64,000 nt of DNA from Closterium sp. NIES-65 (lineage: Eukaryota; Streptophyta; Zygnematophyceae; Desmidiales; Closteriaceae), in assembly GCA_948144175.1 (NCBI GenBank), contig CANXME010000222.1, positions 744,001 through 808,000 on the forward strand, in the 5' to 3' direction. The position numbers and the translations under genes were made by a program. The notes beneath the pieces were generated by a model that ran no database searches, was not told the DNA's origin, and saw nothing but the letters and a program-made list of their open reading frames with translations. Of the stretch, positions 51,701 through 61,269 are shown piece by piece; within the stretch, counting starts at the first letter, position 1; each line of letters opens with the position of its first letter.

Positions 51701-54700
51701 TGCCTGCTGCTCGATGAACCCACCTCAGGTGATGCCTGCTGCTCGATGAACCCACCTCAGGTGATGCCTGCTGCTCGATGAACCCACCTCAGGTGATGCC
51801 TGCTGCTCGATGAACCCACCTCAGGTCCACACCACACACTTCCGCCTCCTATGCTCGTGCTGCCGTTTCTCTGCCCGTTCTCTCGGCCCTCTCTGGGCAT
51901 CGGTGCTTCTCTTTGTGTGCTCAGTCCTTCACTGCGCCCCCTACCCTACGCCTTGCTCACAGCACCACCCAGTCCGCCACCCATACCTGCTCGCGCCTTG
52001 CTCCTTCTGTCATGTGCCTCTCCCTTCTACGCCCAGTCATGTGCCTCTCCCTTCTACGCCCAGTCATGTGCCTCTCCCTTCTACGCCCAGTCATGTGCCT
52101 CTCCCTTCTACGCCCCTCTACCGCCTCCCCTGTGCCTCGCCCCTCACCAAAGCTCACCGCCCCTCCCCGCCCTCACCGCCACTGGTGTGCCCGTGGCAGG
52201 GCTGGACAGCGCGTCGGCGCTCAAGGTGGTGCAGCTGCTGCACAACATGGCCGTTCAGGTGGGCACCACATTCAGTGTGCTCCAAGTGCTTTCTCAGGTG
52301 TTTTTTTTCGTCATGAAGTTGCTGCAGAAGATGGTTGGTGAGGTGGAGAGGAGGGGACAATGCCCCCTTCCAATCGTCAGCTCAACGGCACGCTGCGCTG
52401 ATTATGTGATCCTCATGCAACGGGAAAACTGCCTTAATTGGTTCGATATGGACCTTCACGCTCACTTGTCAAACATGCACTCTGGCTGATCCCCCCATCG
52501 CTCTCTCCTCCTGCTCCCACAGCATCGCAACTCACACCCTTGCTCACTCTTTCCTGCGTGCCTCCCATCCCGCCTCCCATCCCGCCTCGTTCTCTGCTAA
52601 CCCAACTCCACGCGGCAAGGCGCACGTGGCGGTGACCATCCATGCACACCCCGCTACCCCTCCAAGCCCGCCCCCATGGGGGGTGGGTAAACGGTCGTGC
52701 TGACGGTCAACACCATTCCAGCTCCCCTATAGCTTTCCTTCCTCCGTCTCACCGCTTCCTCTTTTCCCTCCTCCCCATCACAGGGCGGGCGAACAGTGGT
52801 GTTGACCATCCACCAGCCGTCGTTCCGCATCACGGCGCTGCTGCACCGCATGGCGCTGCTCATCAGCGGCACCGTTGCCTTCCACGGCGCCACGCCCGCT
52901 CTGCGCTGCCACCTCGCAGTGCTGCACCACCCCGTGCCCCCGCATGTGAGTCGTGAGGGGTGCCTGTGAGCTCTGCCGCATGTAAGCTCTCTCCTCATCA
53001 GCCCCCAGGTCGCCTTCCACTGTGCCACGCCCGCCCTGCCGCAGGTAAGCCCTGCCGCAAATAAGCCCTGCCGCAAATAAGCCCTGCCGCAAATAAGCCC
53101 TGCCGCAAATAAGCCCTGCCGCAATTAAGCCCTGCCTCAAATAAGCCCTGCCGCAAATAAGCCCTGCCGCAAATAAGCCCTGCCGCAAAATAAGCCCTGC
53201 CGCAAAATAAGCCCCTATGCCGTGGCCCCATGTGAATGCACTCGTCCTAGACATGAGCACAAGACGAGTCGAGACAGGCTGTGGCTCGCACTGCCCTTGA
53301 GAGCCCAGCCCAGCCAAGCCATGGTGAGCCCACCAGTGCCGGCACTTGCCTCGTGCTTTGGGAAATATACCCGAGCACCAGTAAAGCACTCGCGTCGAGC
53401 CACAATTGCTCGTGTCGAGCCGAGCCAGGCTCGATTTGAGCTGTCATTTATTGCTTCCCCTCCCTTTCCTATGTGCTCTCACCTCGCCCTCTTGTTGCTG
53501 CTATTTCTCCCGCCACTGGTGCTGCGCGTGCAGGTGTTCCCTGCTCGGAATGAGTGCGGCAGTTCCGTTCCCCGCACTGGGCCGTTTGCTAGCTTTTGGC
53601 ACCATTCCTATTGGACATGAAATTCGTCCGTTACACAAAACCAACCAGACTACGATTTTAAGTCTGACTATTCATGAGCGCACTGATGATCCTGTTGGTA
53701 ATACTGTCACATTCTCATTCTGACGAGTCTCGCCCCTCCCACCACCCACGTACTAAAAGCAGCGTGCCAACACCCCTTTCCTTGTGGCTGGCAGGTGAAC
53801 CTCTTAGAGTTCGCTCTTGACACTCTGCCCCGCATCGCTGCTGCTGCCACTCGTGCCAAGGTGAGTTCTGTTACTCTGCGTTTTACCATGCACACACATG
53901 CACACACATGCACACACATGCACACACATGCACACACATGCACACACCCACACAAACCCATACACCCACATTTACAAGCACAAGTGGCCCCATCATTTCT
54001 CGTTTCTACTTTCACTCCACCGTCTCATATTTCCATGCCTTCCATGTCTCTGCATCGCCTCACGCCCTTCCATGTCTCCATGAATCCCTTGGCGTCTCTC
54101 CTCCTCAGCAGTCAGAGGCCCACACGGACACTCCCCCTGCCGCGCCCTCCCTGGGAGCTGCCCTGAAGCACCAGCTAGGGAAGCTGCTGGGGAGGGGGAA
54201 GGGGTGGTCGGGGGGTGGGGGCAGAGGGGAGGGCAGCGGGGCCAGCGAGGTGGGAGGCGTGGAGAGGGGTGCAGGGGAGAGGGCGGTGGGCGAGTGGGAG
54301 TACGCAACGAGCGCCGTGAGTGAGACGGTGACATTGACACACCGCTGCTGCCTTGTGCTGCTGCGCAGCCCCGACCTGCTGCTCTCGCGCCTCCTCGTCA
54401 TGGTCTGCTCCCCCCTTTAACCCCACTTCTCCTCCCTTGGCACTCACTTCTTCTTCCCAAGCGACTTCTCTCGCTCCCTTTCTCCGCAGACACCTCCTGC
54501 TCTGCTGCCGCTGCTACCTCTCACAGCCCTGCACGCGTTCACGCTGCCGCTCGTGCTTCTCGGGCTCTGCACCATTCCCACAGGCAGCCTCGCCGCCTCT
54601 CCACCACACCCACCCTCCCAGAGCACACCCTCCCCATGCATATGCACATGCGCGCATGGCAGGTGGCGATGGGGGTGATCATGGGGTCGCTGTTCCTGCA

Positions 54701-56176
54701 TGTGGGCTTCGACATGCCTGGCCTGCAGAGCCGCTTTGCCGTGCTCGGCTTCACCATCGCGCTCGTCTTCTACAACTCCCTCGACGCCCTGCCGCTCTTC
54801 TACCTCGTAAGACGCCCTGCCCCTGGTCTGCCTGTCCACGCAACTGTATCCTACTCCTATGGAGTACAAGCTATCCCCTCTTCCCACCCATCTCCCCCTC
54901 CCCTCCTGCTGCCCACACCAAGAAAGCACCACCTTCACACGGGAGACCCCCAAAAGGACATAAAGCACAGCCCCATCCGTGTCTTTGCACTCGCATCACC
55001 TGTATCAGCCACCTCACTCCCACCTTCTATGAACGATCATCCCCTCTCCCCACCCCCCTCCCCCTCCCGTCCCCCATCCCACCCACCAGGAGCGAACCAT
55101 CTTCACGCGGGAGACGTCACGAGGCGCGTACCGCACGGCGCCCTACGTGGTGGCCACCACGCTCACCACGCTGCCGCTCTGCGTGCTGCTGTCGCTCGCC
55201 CTCGCCACGCCGCTCTACTGGATGGTGGGCCTCGCGCCCTCCGCCTCCGCCTTCCTTGTCTTCATCGCCACGCTCTGCCTGGCCTTTGCGCTCGCCAACG
55301 CGTTTGTGACGCTGCTGTCGGCGCTGCTGCCGTCACACATGGTGGCGGCCACCGTGGCCAGCAGCGCCTTCTCCTTCTTCCTCCTCTTCAGCGGCTTCTT
55401 CTTCTCCAAGTCAGCCCCCTCCCCTCGCCGCCTCTCTCCTCACTGCCACTCCCTTGTCCTCACTCTTGTCCTCACTCTTGTCCTCACTCTTGTCCTCACT
55501 CTTGTCCTCACTCTTGCCCTCTCACTGCCACCCACGGCTGCCCTCTCCCTGCTTATTTGCTGCATCCACTTCCCTTCTGTCACCGTGCCAGCAGCGCCTT
55601 CTCCTGCTTCCTCCTCTTCACCGCCTTCTTCTTCTCCAACTCTGCTTCCTTTGCCTCTCTCATGCCCACCCTTCTCCTTGCCGCCCTCTCACTGCCGCCC
55701 TCTCACTGCCGCCCTCTCACTGCCGCCCTCTCACTGCCGCCCTCTCACTGCCGCCCACTTACCGCTGCCTGCTCACGCCTATGTGTAACAGCTACTTTTC
55801 TCTTGCTCATCTTCATTTGCCCCTCCCTCCCTATCGCCCCACCCCTCCCACCAGGGCAGCCATCCCGGGCTACTGGCTGTGGCTGTACTACGTGAGCCTC
55901 ATGCGCTACCCCATGGAGCTGCTGCTCTGGGCCGAGTTCCACCACGGCCTCGGCCCCACCTGCTTCTCCACCTTCTCCCCCGCCGCCGGCGTCGGCTACA
56001 CCGCCTCCGGCACCAACGAGGCCTGTGGGCTCACGGGTGCAGCGTATCTGGACGCGCGGGGGTTCACAGGCTTGAGCCCGTGGCGCAACCTGCTGGTGAT
56101 TCTGGCGTTCATCGCTGCGCTGCGCCTGGCTTTCTACGCAGCTCTCCGCCGACACGCTGCCTCCACCAGGAAGTGA
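48758..56176 (+). CDS. Half-size ABC transporter of the G (WBC) subfamily, with a one-base break in Walker A as sequenced
   Basis: Exons: 48758-49495, 49743-49956, 50153-50320, 51248-51344, 52200-52258, 52784-52945, 53795-53860, 54109-54402, 54663-54806, 55090-55409, 55855-56176; all GT-AG. Domain order is NBD then TMD, as in ABCG. NBD: GPSGSGK Walker [16 protein letters not shown], signature [10 protein letters not shown], Walker [11 protein letters not shown] then [17 protein letters not shown] (H-loop). TMD: about six hydrophobic segments in the last four exons, including [13 protein letters not shown] and [17 protein letters not shown]. Such proteins dimerise in membranes and export lipids or hormones; the substrate is unknown. 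Exon 2 has six A at 49832-49837 where five would keep the frame (G-S-G-K-T-S-L-L-D); without it, phases agree and give 860 residues. Either a sequencing error or a real lesion. An alternative in-frame start lies at 48671. Confidence 0.88.
50445..50625 (+). repeat. 42-bp tandem repeat in intron 3 of the ABCG gene
   Basis: About four copies of a G/T-rich unit (gtgtcttgtgggtgggaggg plus gcaagc...gaggag). The period is a multiple of three, so a Cys/Gly/Trp frame opens in it. Noncoding. Confidence 0.88.
50898..51186 (+). repeat. 36-bp tandem repeat in intron 3 of the ABCG gene
   Basis: Eight practically identical copies of a unit containing catgaatcacaaggggttta. The period is a multiple of three, hence a repeated open frame M-N-H-K-G-F-K-E-T. 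It lies about 60 bases before the exon 4 acceptor. Such uniformity means recent expansion. Confidence 0.92.
51345..51824 (+). repeat. Fifteen 32-bp copies of the Walker B exon end and its donor in intron 4 of the ABCG gene
   Basis: The exon 4 end coding LLLDEPTS (ctgctgctcgacgaacccac plus ctcag) and its donor gtgatg is followed by fifteen further 32-bp copies. Nearly all keep CTCAG|GTGATG; one has CAAGTG, and two read CTCAATGAACCC. The last copy ends CTCAG|GTCCAC. Only the first donor fits exon 5 (phase 1); reading on into the array meets a stop within the second unit. Confidence 0.93.
52008..52115 (+). repeat. 27-bp tandem repeat in intron 4 of the ABCG gene
   Basis: Four copies of tcatgtgcctctcccttctacgcccag-type units, about 90 bases before the exon 5 acceptor. 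Confidence 0.85.
52610..52715 (+). repeat. Two decayed copies of the exon 6 start inside intron 5 of the ABCG gene
   Basis: aaggcgcacgtggcggtgac(catccatg) and gtgggtaaacggtcgtgctg(acggtcaac) both resemble the exon 6 start at 52784 (ggcgggcgaacagtggtgtt plus gaccatccac). Each is diverged and out of use. Confidence 0.55.
53005..53215 (+). repeat. Decayed exon 6 segment followed by a 16-bp repeat in intron 6 of the ABCG gene
   Basis: 53009-53044 (gtcgccttccactgtgccac...ccctgccgcag|gtaag) resembles the GTTGCCTTCCACGGCGCCACGC part of exon 6 and ends in a donor-like site. Then about ten copies of gccctgccgcaaataa follow, in which the donor has changed to AAATAAG. Confidence 0.75.
55440..55530 (+). 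repeat. 12-bp tandem repeat in intron 10 of the ABCG gene
   Basis: Five to six copies of cttgtcctcact close behind the exon 10 donor. Confidence 0.85.
55585..55650 (+). repeat. Decayed copy of the exon 10 end inside intron 10 of the ABCG gene
   Basis: ccagcagcgccttctcctgc(ttcctcctcttcaccgcc) copies 55357-55400 of exon 10 (ccagcagcgccttctccttc ttcctcctcttcagcggc) with few changes and ends ttcttctccaactctg, where the real exon has ttcttctccaagtcag. Confidence 0.85.
55680..55755 (+). repeat. 14-bp tandem repeat in intron 10 of the ABCG gene
   Basis: Five to six copies of ccctctcactgccg. Noncoding. Confidence 0.88.
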
Positions 56177-56460
56177 CCCCATTCTACACCACACCCCACC
56201 ACACCCCACCACGCCACACCCCACCACACCCCTCCACCACGCGGCGCCTCCACCTCCGCCTTGGAGGCGCCTCAAAGGCCACTCTGCCTTCACCAGGAAG
56301 TGAACCACCTTGGTCCGGCCACGCTCCTCGTCCTCCTTTGCTGCATCCGCCTCCTCTGTTCCTCTGCTTCCTCTACTTCCTCTGCTTCCGCACCACCACT
56401 GTGCTGCGTCTTGCTCTCTCCGCCACTACGCCACCTCCTCCAGGAAGTGATGAGACTATC
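56150..56460 (+). repeat. Repeated copies of the ABCG gene end
   Basis: The last coding bases and stop (ctgcctccaccaggaagtga) recur as ctgccttcaccaggaagtga at about 56284 and ccacctcctccaggaagtga at about 56431, each followed by different CT/CA-rich sequence. A compound ccaccacacccc repeat lies between the first two. They lie in the 3' untranslated region or beyond. Confidence 0.75.
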
Positions 56461-56599
56461 CTTTGCTTCCCTCTGACTCTTCAGCTCTGCCACTGTAGCC
56501 ACCCTGCGTTTGCAAGCCATAATATGTATGCGGATCATTTATGAGTGTAGCTGTGTGATCGCGTGGGTATCCATATAGCATGCTATAGCACATTAAAAG

Positions 56600-56658
56600 T
56601 TGTACGGTATTCGGGGGTTTTTAAAACGTTTGCAAGACACACAAAGAATACCGTACAA
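56600..56658. repeat. Short perfect inverted repeat (hairpin)
   Basis: TTGTACGGTATTC (56600-56612) and GAATACCGTACAA (56646-56658) are perfect inverted copies with 33 bases between. The same ACGGTAT core recurs at 56762-56780 and in the element at 56778. It may be a tiny MITE relic. Confidence 0.75.
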
Positions 56659-56777
56659 TAGTCTAGTGAGAGCGTCGCCAAGCGGAGTTGTTGTTCTGCA
56701 CCTCACGTACACGTCAGTTGTTTTCTCAACCCTCGTCGCGCTGACTTGAGCGTGGAACGAAATACGGTATTACTATA

Positions 56778-57426
56778 CCGTATTACCCCGGACACACCAC
56801 CCGCCGAAATAGAGCACCCCCCGGGTGGCTTGTGCGGGGGGGGTGCTATAGCGGGCCTCATTTCTACTATACCCCCCTTTAGGGGCGATCCGATATAGCA
56901 CCCGGGGGGGGTTGTTATGTACGGGTAATATTGCAGTTTTTGCCTAAATAGCACTGGGTTAGCACATTCTGCCGAGCATTGCTCGAGTTCGTGGAATGGA
57001 GCCACTGCACAGAAAGAAGGATGAACTCCTTCTCAGTACAAGGACGTGACCGCCTCAGCGAGGCAGCTGAGGCTGTTGCGGGCGCTCCGCCTTTGTGACT
57101 GCATGAATCCTCGTCGAGCGACGAGGGGGTGTGTTTTCTGTCCAATCAGGGCCTGACTGTGGGCCTTGTTGGAGCTTGCAATGTGGCAGCTAACCCACGA
57201 GACTAACGTTATCGCCCAGTCCTCGGTTTTGCGCACCCAACCAACAATCTACCACCGCGTCAAACATGTACATTTTGTTCTCAACCTTTTGTGCTCTAAA
57301 AAAAATATACATTATGTAACGACCCGGGTGCAATGTAGCTTTTTCCGATGACAAGACCCCCCCCCCCCCCCTTTTTTTTGTGTAGTTATCATAGCACCCT
57401 AGGGTGGTATGTCCGGGGTAATACGG
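56778..57426. mobile_element. Non-autonomous inverted-repeat element with TA duplication (Tc1/mariner type)
   Basis: The 649-bp segment starts CCGTATTACCCCGGACA and ends with its inverted copy TGTCCGGGGTAATACGG. The inverted repeat is about 25 bases long with one mismatch (CACACCACCC against CATACCACCC). TA flanks it on both sides (56776-56777 and 57427-57428). There is no transposase frame. Inside, C/G runs near 56810-56910 form another imperfect inverted structure, and a C-run lies at 57358-57371. Family assignment rests on the TA duplication alone. Confidence 0.7.
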
Positions 57427-57630
57427 TACTCCACAAAAGAGCAGTTCGTATGTCCTTCCTTATCACATCCGAACCAAACAGTTGGAAGGTACGGCAAGCG
57501 CAACCTTGTGTCTAGCCAATCACAGCCCGAAGCCAGGGAGTAGGCCCTTTGTTTATCATGATACATTATCCTAAATTTCTTGAATTCAGGGAGTGAGGTG
57601 CGGTACGTACCACACATTAACTGCAAACTG

Positions 57631-57975
57631 TGTCAGATGTCTACTGGACATCCCCAATCGATCCTAGGGAAGGGTTACAGGCACGTTGGTCTGCGAGGTT
57701 ACGGGCGCACTCACCCGCTACATAAACAAGCCATTTTATCACAATGGTTAGTGGCTAGGATTCTGACATGGTATCAAAGGTAGGTCTCGAGTTCGAATCC
57801 TGGTGTGTGCACCTTGGGCATCTTAGTGTGCGGGGGTGTCAGAGGTCCAATGGAGATCCCCGATTGATTCTAAGGAAGGGTTACTAGCACGTTGTACTTG
57901 AGGGGGTATGGGCGCACTCACTCGCTACACAAACAAGCCATTTTATCCCAATGGTTAGTGGCTGGGATTCTGACA
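57631..57975 (+). mobile_element. TRIM (miniature LTR element), copy 3
   Basis: LTRs at 57631-57768 (138 bp) and 57837-57975 (139 bp) both run TGTCAGA...TCTGACA, a perfect 7-base inverted end. The 68-bp internal segment starts TGGTATCAAAGG (primer site) and ends GCGGGGG (polypurine tract). AACTG is duplicated at 57626-57630 and 57976-57980. The A box in the LTR (AATGGTTAGTGGCT) and B box inside (GAGTTCGAATCCTG) are recognisable. The LTRs differ at roughly 18%, so this is an old copy. It is in the opposite orientation to the other two. Confidence 0.9.
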
Positions 57976-58171
57976 AACTGCTGCGGAGTTGACGAGTCGT
58001 CGGGCTGTCAACAAAACGAAGCTATAAATGGTAGTCGGACTTCCCATCACGGACTATCCTTCCCACCTCCCAATGATAGCGACAGTCTTGTCTCACTACT
58101 ACGTAGATCGTGAACCGCTTCTTGTCACGCACTCGAATCGAAGCCTGCGTCCATACTTGCAGCTCCTAGCT

Positions 58172-58474
58172 ATGGCTTTCAGGCCACTGCTTCTCGTCTG
58201 CTTCGCGCTCCTCGCAGTGATGTCCGCCTTCGCGCAGCGCGGCCCGCCTGGCGGAGGCATGTCCGGCGGTCAGGGGCCGCCATGGGGACCCCGCGGCGGA
58301 GGCCCTGGTGGGCACGGCGGACCTGGCGATGGCCCTGGCGGCGAGCCGCGCGGTCTGCCGCTGAACCTGACGGCTGTTGGCAATCTAACGGCAGACGTTG
58401 GCGCACAGGTGAAGAGCTTCTCGGCGAATCTGACGTTTGTTAACAAACGCTTCCACATCACTGTCTTCAAGTAA
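58172..58474 (+). CDS. Small secreted Gly/Pro-rich protein
   Basis: Start at 58172 gives 100 residues: MAFRPLLLVCFALLAVMSAF-AQ is a clean signal peptide with a likely cut after AFA. A Gly/Pro-rich stretch (about residues 25-60) follows, then a short tail with three N-glycosylation sites (NLTAVGNLT, NLTF). This start is preferred to an upstream in-frame ATG at 58028 because only it puts the signal sequence at the N-terminus. The end CTTCAA|GTAAGG could also be a splice donor, in which case more exons follow. No known family was recognised. Confidence 0.55.
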   Translation: MAFRPLLLVCFALLAVMSAFAQRGPPGGGMSGGQGPPWGPRGGGPGGHGGPGDGPGGEPRGLPLNLTAVGNLTADVGAQVKSFSANLTFVNKRFHITVFK

Positions 58475-58881
58475 GGAGTCGCCTCCACCCCACCCCTGCT
58501 CTCGTTCTTTCCGCGGACTTATCGAGAACAAAAAACAATCATGAGCACGTCACTCAATGCGTGCGGCACAGAGGAGGCACTTTCGTCCCTTATCCTCCCA
58601 CCGTAGTCCGACATCGCAAGTCAGGGGGATCGCGTTTCCAAATCGAAAACCAGTCGCAACTCATTTCTAGCGGTCGATCCCAACTGCATGCAGATATTGC
58701 AGTGCCTGTCTGCAAATGCAAGGCTTGAGTTCGGTACACGTGACCTGGTTTGTTGCTATAAGTATAATAGAATATAGGAATGCACATAATATAGGAAATC
58801 AAACATATATGTGCATGATAAATATAACCGAAGCTAGTAGTAGCAAAATAAAGTACAGGCAAGCTAGCAAAGCCAGCATAA
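58475..58881. other. Sequence between the secreted-protein gene and element F
   Basis: AT-rich from 58740 on. No gene, repeat or known site recognised. Confidence 0.4.
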
Positions 58882-59019
58882 TGTCAAAACATTATATGCA
58901 TTCTATCCCTCTAAAGTGTGTAGGGGTTATCCCTTACCTAATCCATCATACTTCTCACTAGTTTTTAAAAGGGCACACCGTGAAATTTCGCCTACTCGTC
59001 CGTTCTGCCCTGCCCGGCC

Positions 59020-59915
59020 AGTCGCGCTGCCCACATGGTGCCTAGCGCGCAATCTGAGCGCTTACTGCTGCACACGGACTGCCTGCTACTCTAGCGCGAT
59101 CGCGCTGTCCTGCCCCACCCGCAATCGCGCTGCCATGCCCTGCCCTCGATCGCGCTGCCCTACCCTGCCCGTAATCGCGCTGCCTGCTGACTAGCGTATT
59201 GCCCGCCCGCGAGCGCTCTGCCTACCCGCAAGCGTCACTGCGCCCCTGCCCGCAAGCACCACTTTGCCCCTGCCCGCTCGCGCTGCCCGCCAGCAGCCTG
59301 CGCCCTAACCACGCACACCCTTCCTGCGCCATGCCCGTCCGCGCTGCCGCTGCTGTCATTTACGCAGCTGCTACTACTGCATGCGCTGCTACTGCATGCG
59401 CTGTTGCTGTTGCTAAGGGCTGATGCTACTACTGCTGCTACACGCGCTACTGCAGCTGCGCTCTGCCCTGCCAAGCCCCTACCCGCCGTGCTCTGCTCCT
59501 GTTGCTGCCATCTAAGCTGCTGATGCCGCCTGTGCTGCTGCTGCTGCCTATGCTTCTGCTGCTGCTCTGCTACTGTCGCTTGAGCTGCTGCTGCCACTTA
59601 CACAACCGCTGCTGCTGCACGCGCTACTGCTGCTAAGCGCACTGCTGCTACAGCTGTGCTCTGCCCTGCCTGCGCGAGTGCTGCCAGCTCGCAAGCGCCC
59701 CTACCCGCCAGCGCTGCTGCTGGTGCGCAGCTGCTGCCAAACGAGCTGCTGCGCCTGAGCTGCGCTGCCGCGCGCGCTGCTGCTTTGTCCCCTGCCGAGC
59801 CGCACTGCCCTACGCGAGCTGCGCTGCCCTGCCCCTACTGAGCCGCACTGCCCTGCTGCTGCTGGTGCTACTGCTACTGCTGCTACTGTTACTGCCACTG
59901 CTACGGCTGCTCCTG
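59020..59915 (+). repeat. Low-complexity leader of element F
   Basis: The first part (about 59020-59300) repeats gcgctgccc / tgcccgc(aa)gcgc; the second (59340-59915) repeats gctgctact/gctgctgc. As in A, B and C it fills the space before gag with a unit not shared by the others. No gene is supported. Confidence 0.75.
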
Positions 59916-59920
59916 CTACT

Positions 59921-61190
59921 ATGACTACCGTTTCGGTTCTTAGCTTTAATGCGAAGGGTCGCCCGATTAGCTTTGAGGTGTGGCTCGATGATCTTCAGCT
60001 GTACTTGCAGAGCGAGGCTAGGGATGGCGTTTCTTTGTTCACACATACGTCCGGATCCCTCGTAGCCCCAGCTGATACAGCGCACGCGGACCATTCGAAG
60101 TGGCTCATACGTGACGCTACTGCCCATATTGCTGTTTGCAACCACCTTCCAGTAGCTGAGAGAGCGCATTTTAGCAAGAAGAAGACAGCCAAAGCCATAT
60201 ATGACGTCTTTGTTGCTCGTTACTCCTCCCCAGTTACTACTACCCCAGGCCGTCTCATTCTGCCGTACCTCTTCCCTGAGCTCGCAGATTTGCACACTGT
60301 CGCTGACCTCATGACCCACCTTTACTCTAGTGAGACTCGGTACAGCACCGCCCTCAAGCCGACCTTTTCTCTGCGACCCCCCCTGTACTTTCTCGTCACA
60401 CGCCTCCCTGACTCCCTCCGCATTGTTTGGGACCACTTCCTCGCCCTAGACCTTACTGAGCTTTATATCACCCTGTACTTCCTCGTCACACACCTCCCTG
60501 ACTCCCTCCGCACCGTTTGGGACCACTTCCTCGCCCTAGACCCTACTGAGCTCACACTTGCATCGCTGGAGAAGTCCCTCCTCGAGGCTGAGGCCAGTAC
60601 TGTTGCTGTCGCTGCCTCTCGTGGCACTCCCCGCTCCCCCGTTTTTTAGGGGTGTGCTCCCTCCCCTCTCATACCCTCTCGTTCCTTGGTGTTGAGGAAG
60701 TCGGCGCTGCGTTTGCTCCTAGTGGGAAGCACCGCAGCGGCAAGAGCAAGGGGGGTAAGGGTGGTGCGGGTGGCACTAGCGGTGGTGGTAGCGGGGGTGG
60801 TGGTGGCGGGGGCGGAGGCGGGGAGGTGGCACTGGAGGTGGAGGCAGAGGAGGTGGCGGGGGTGGAGGAGGTGGTGGGGGTGGTAGAGGCGGCGGGGGTG
60901 GTGGAGGCGATCGGGGTGGAGCCGGCAAGGGTGGAGGCTATGGGGGTTCAGCTCGTGGCGGAGGAGGCTATGGGAGTGGTCCGCAGCTGCCACGTCTCCT
61001 TAACAACCCCACCCCTCAGCAGCTTCCTGAGTGGGTTGTCCAACGCGGTCCCCCTGGGGGCTCTGTTCGATGCTCCTATGTCTGGTGCACGGGCCTCCGG
61101 AAGGGTGAGACTTGCGGGAAGACTAGGCACATGGAGTATCGCTGCATCGGCCGTCTTAAGGATGCCTGGGTGGCAGAGTATGGTGATGAG
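59921..61190 (+). pseudogene. Gag block of element F
   Basis: It starts MTTVSVLSFNAKGRPISFEV at 59921. The capsid domain includes a direct duplication of about 30 residues around (L)YFLVTxLPDSLR. After a GKSKGGKGG basic patch and Gly-rich coding comes a Cys/His module C-SYVW...GETCGKTRHMEYRC-IGRLKDAW, the counterpart of the C...C...H...C module in B and C. The block is broken. Confidence 0.78.
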
Positions 61191-61269
61191 CAGGCTGTCC
61201 CCAACTGGGCGCAGCTGATGGCGAAGAGAGTAGATGTGTTTGTTCTTAATTTTGTTAAGATCAACCAGG

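Noticed and set aside
53886-53950. A regulatory CA-rich element
   Set aside because: It is a plain acacatgcac microsatellite inside intron 7 of the ABCG gene; no other signal supports regulation.
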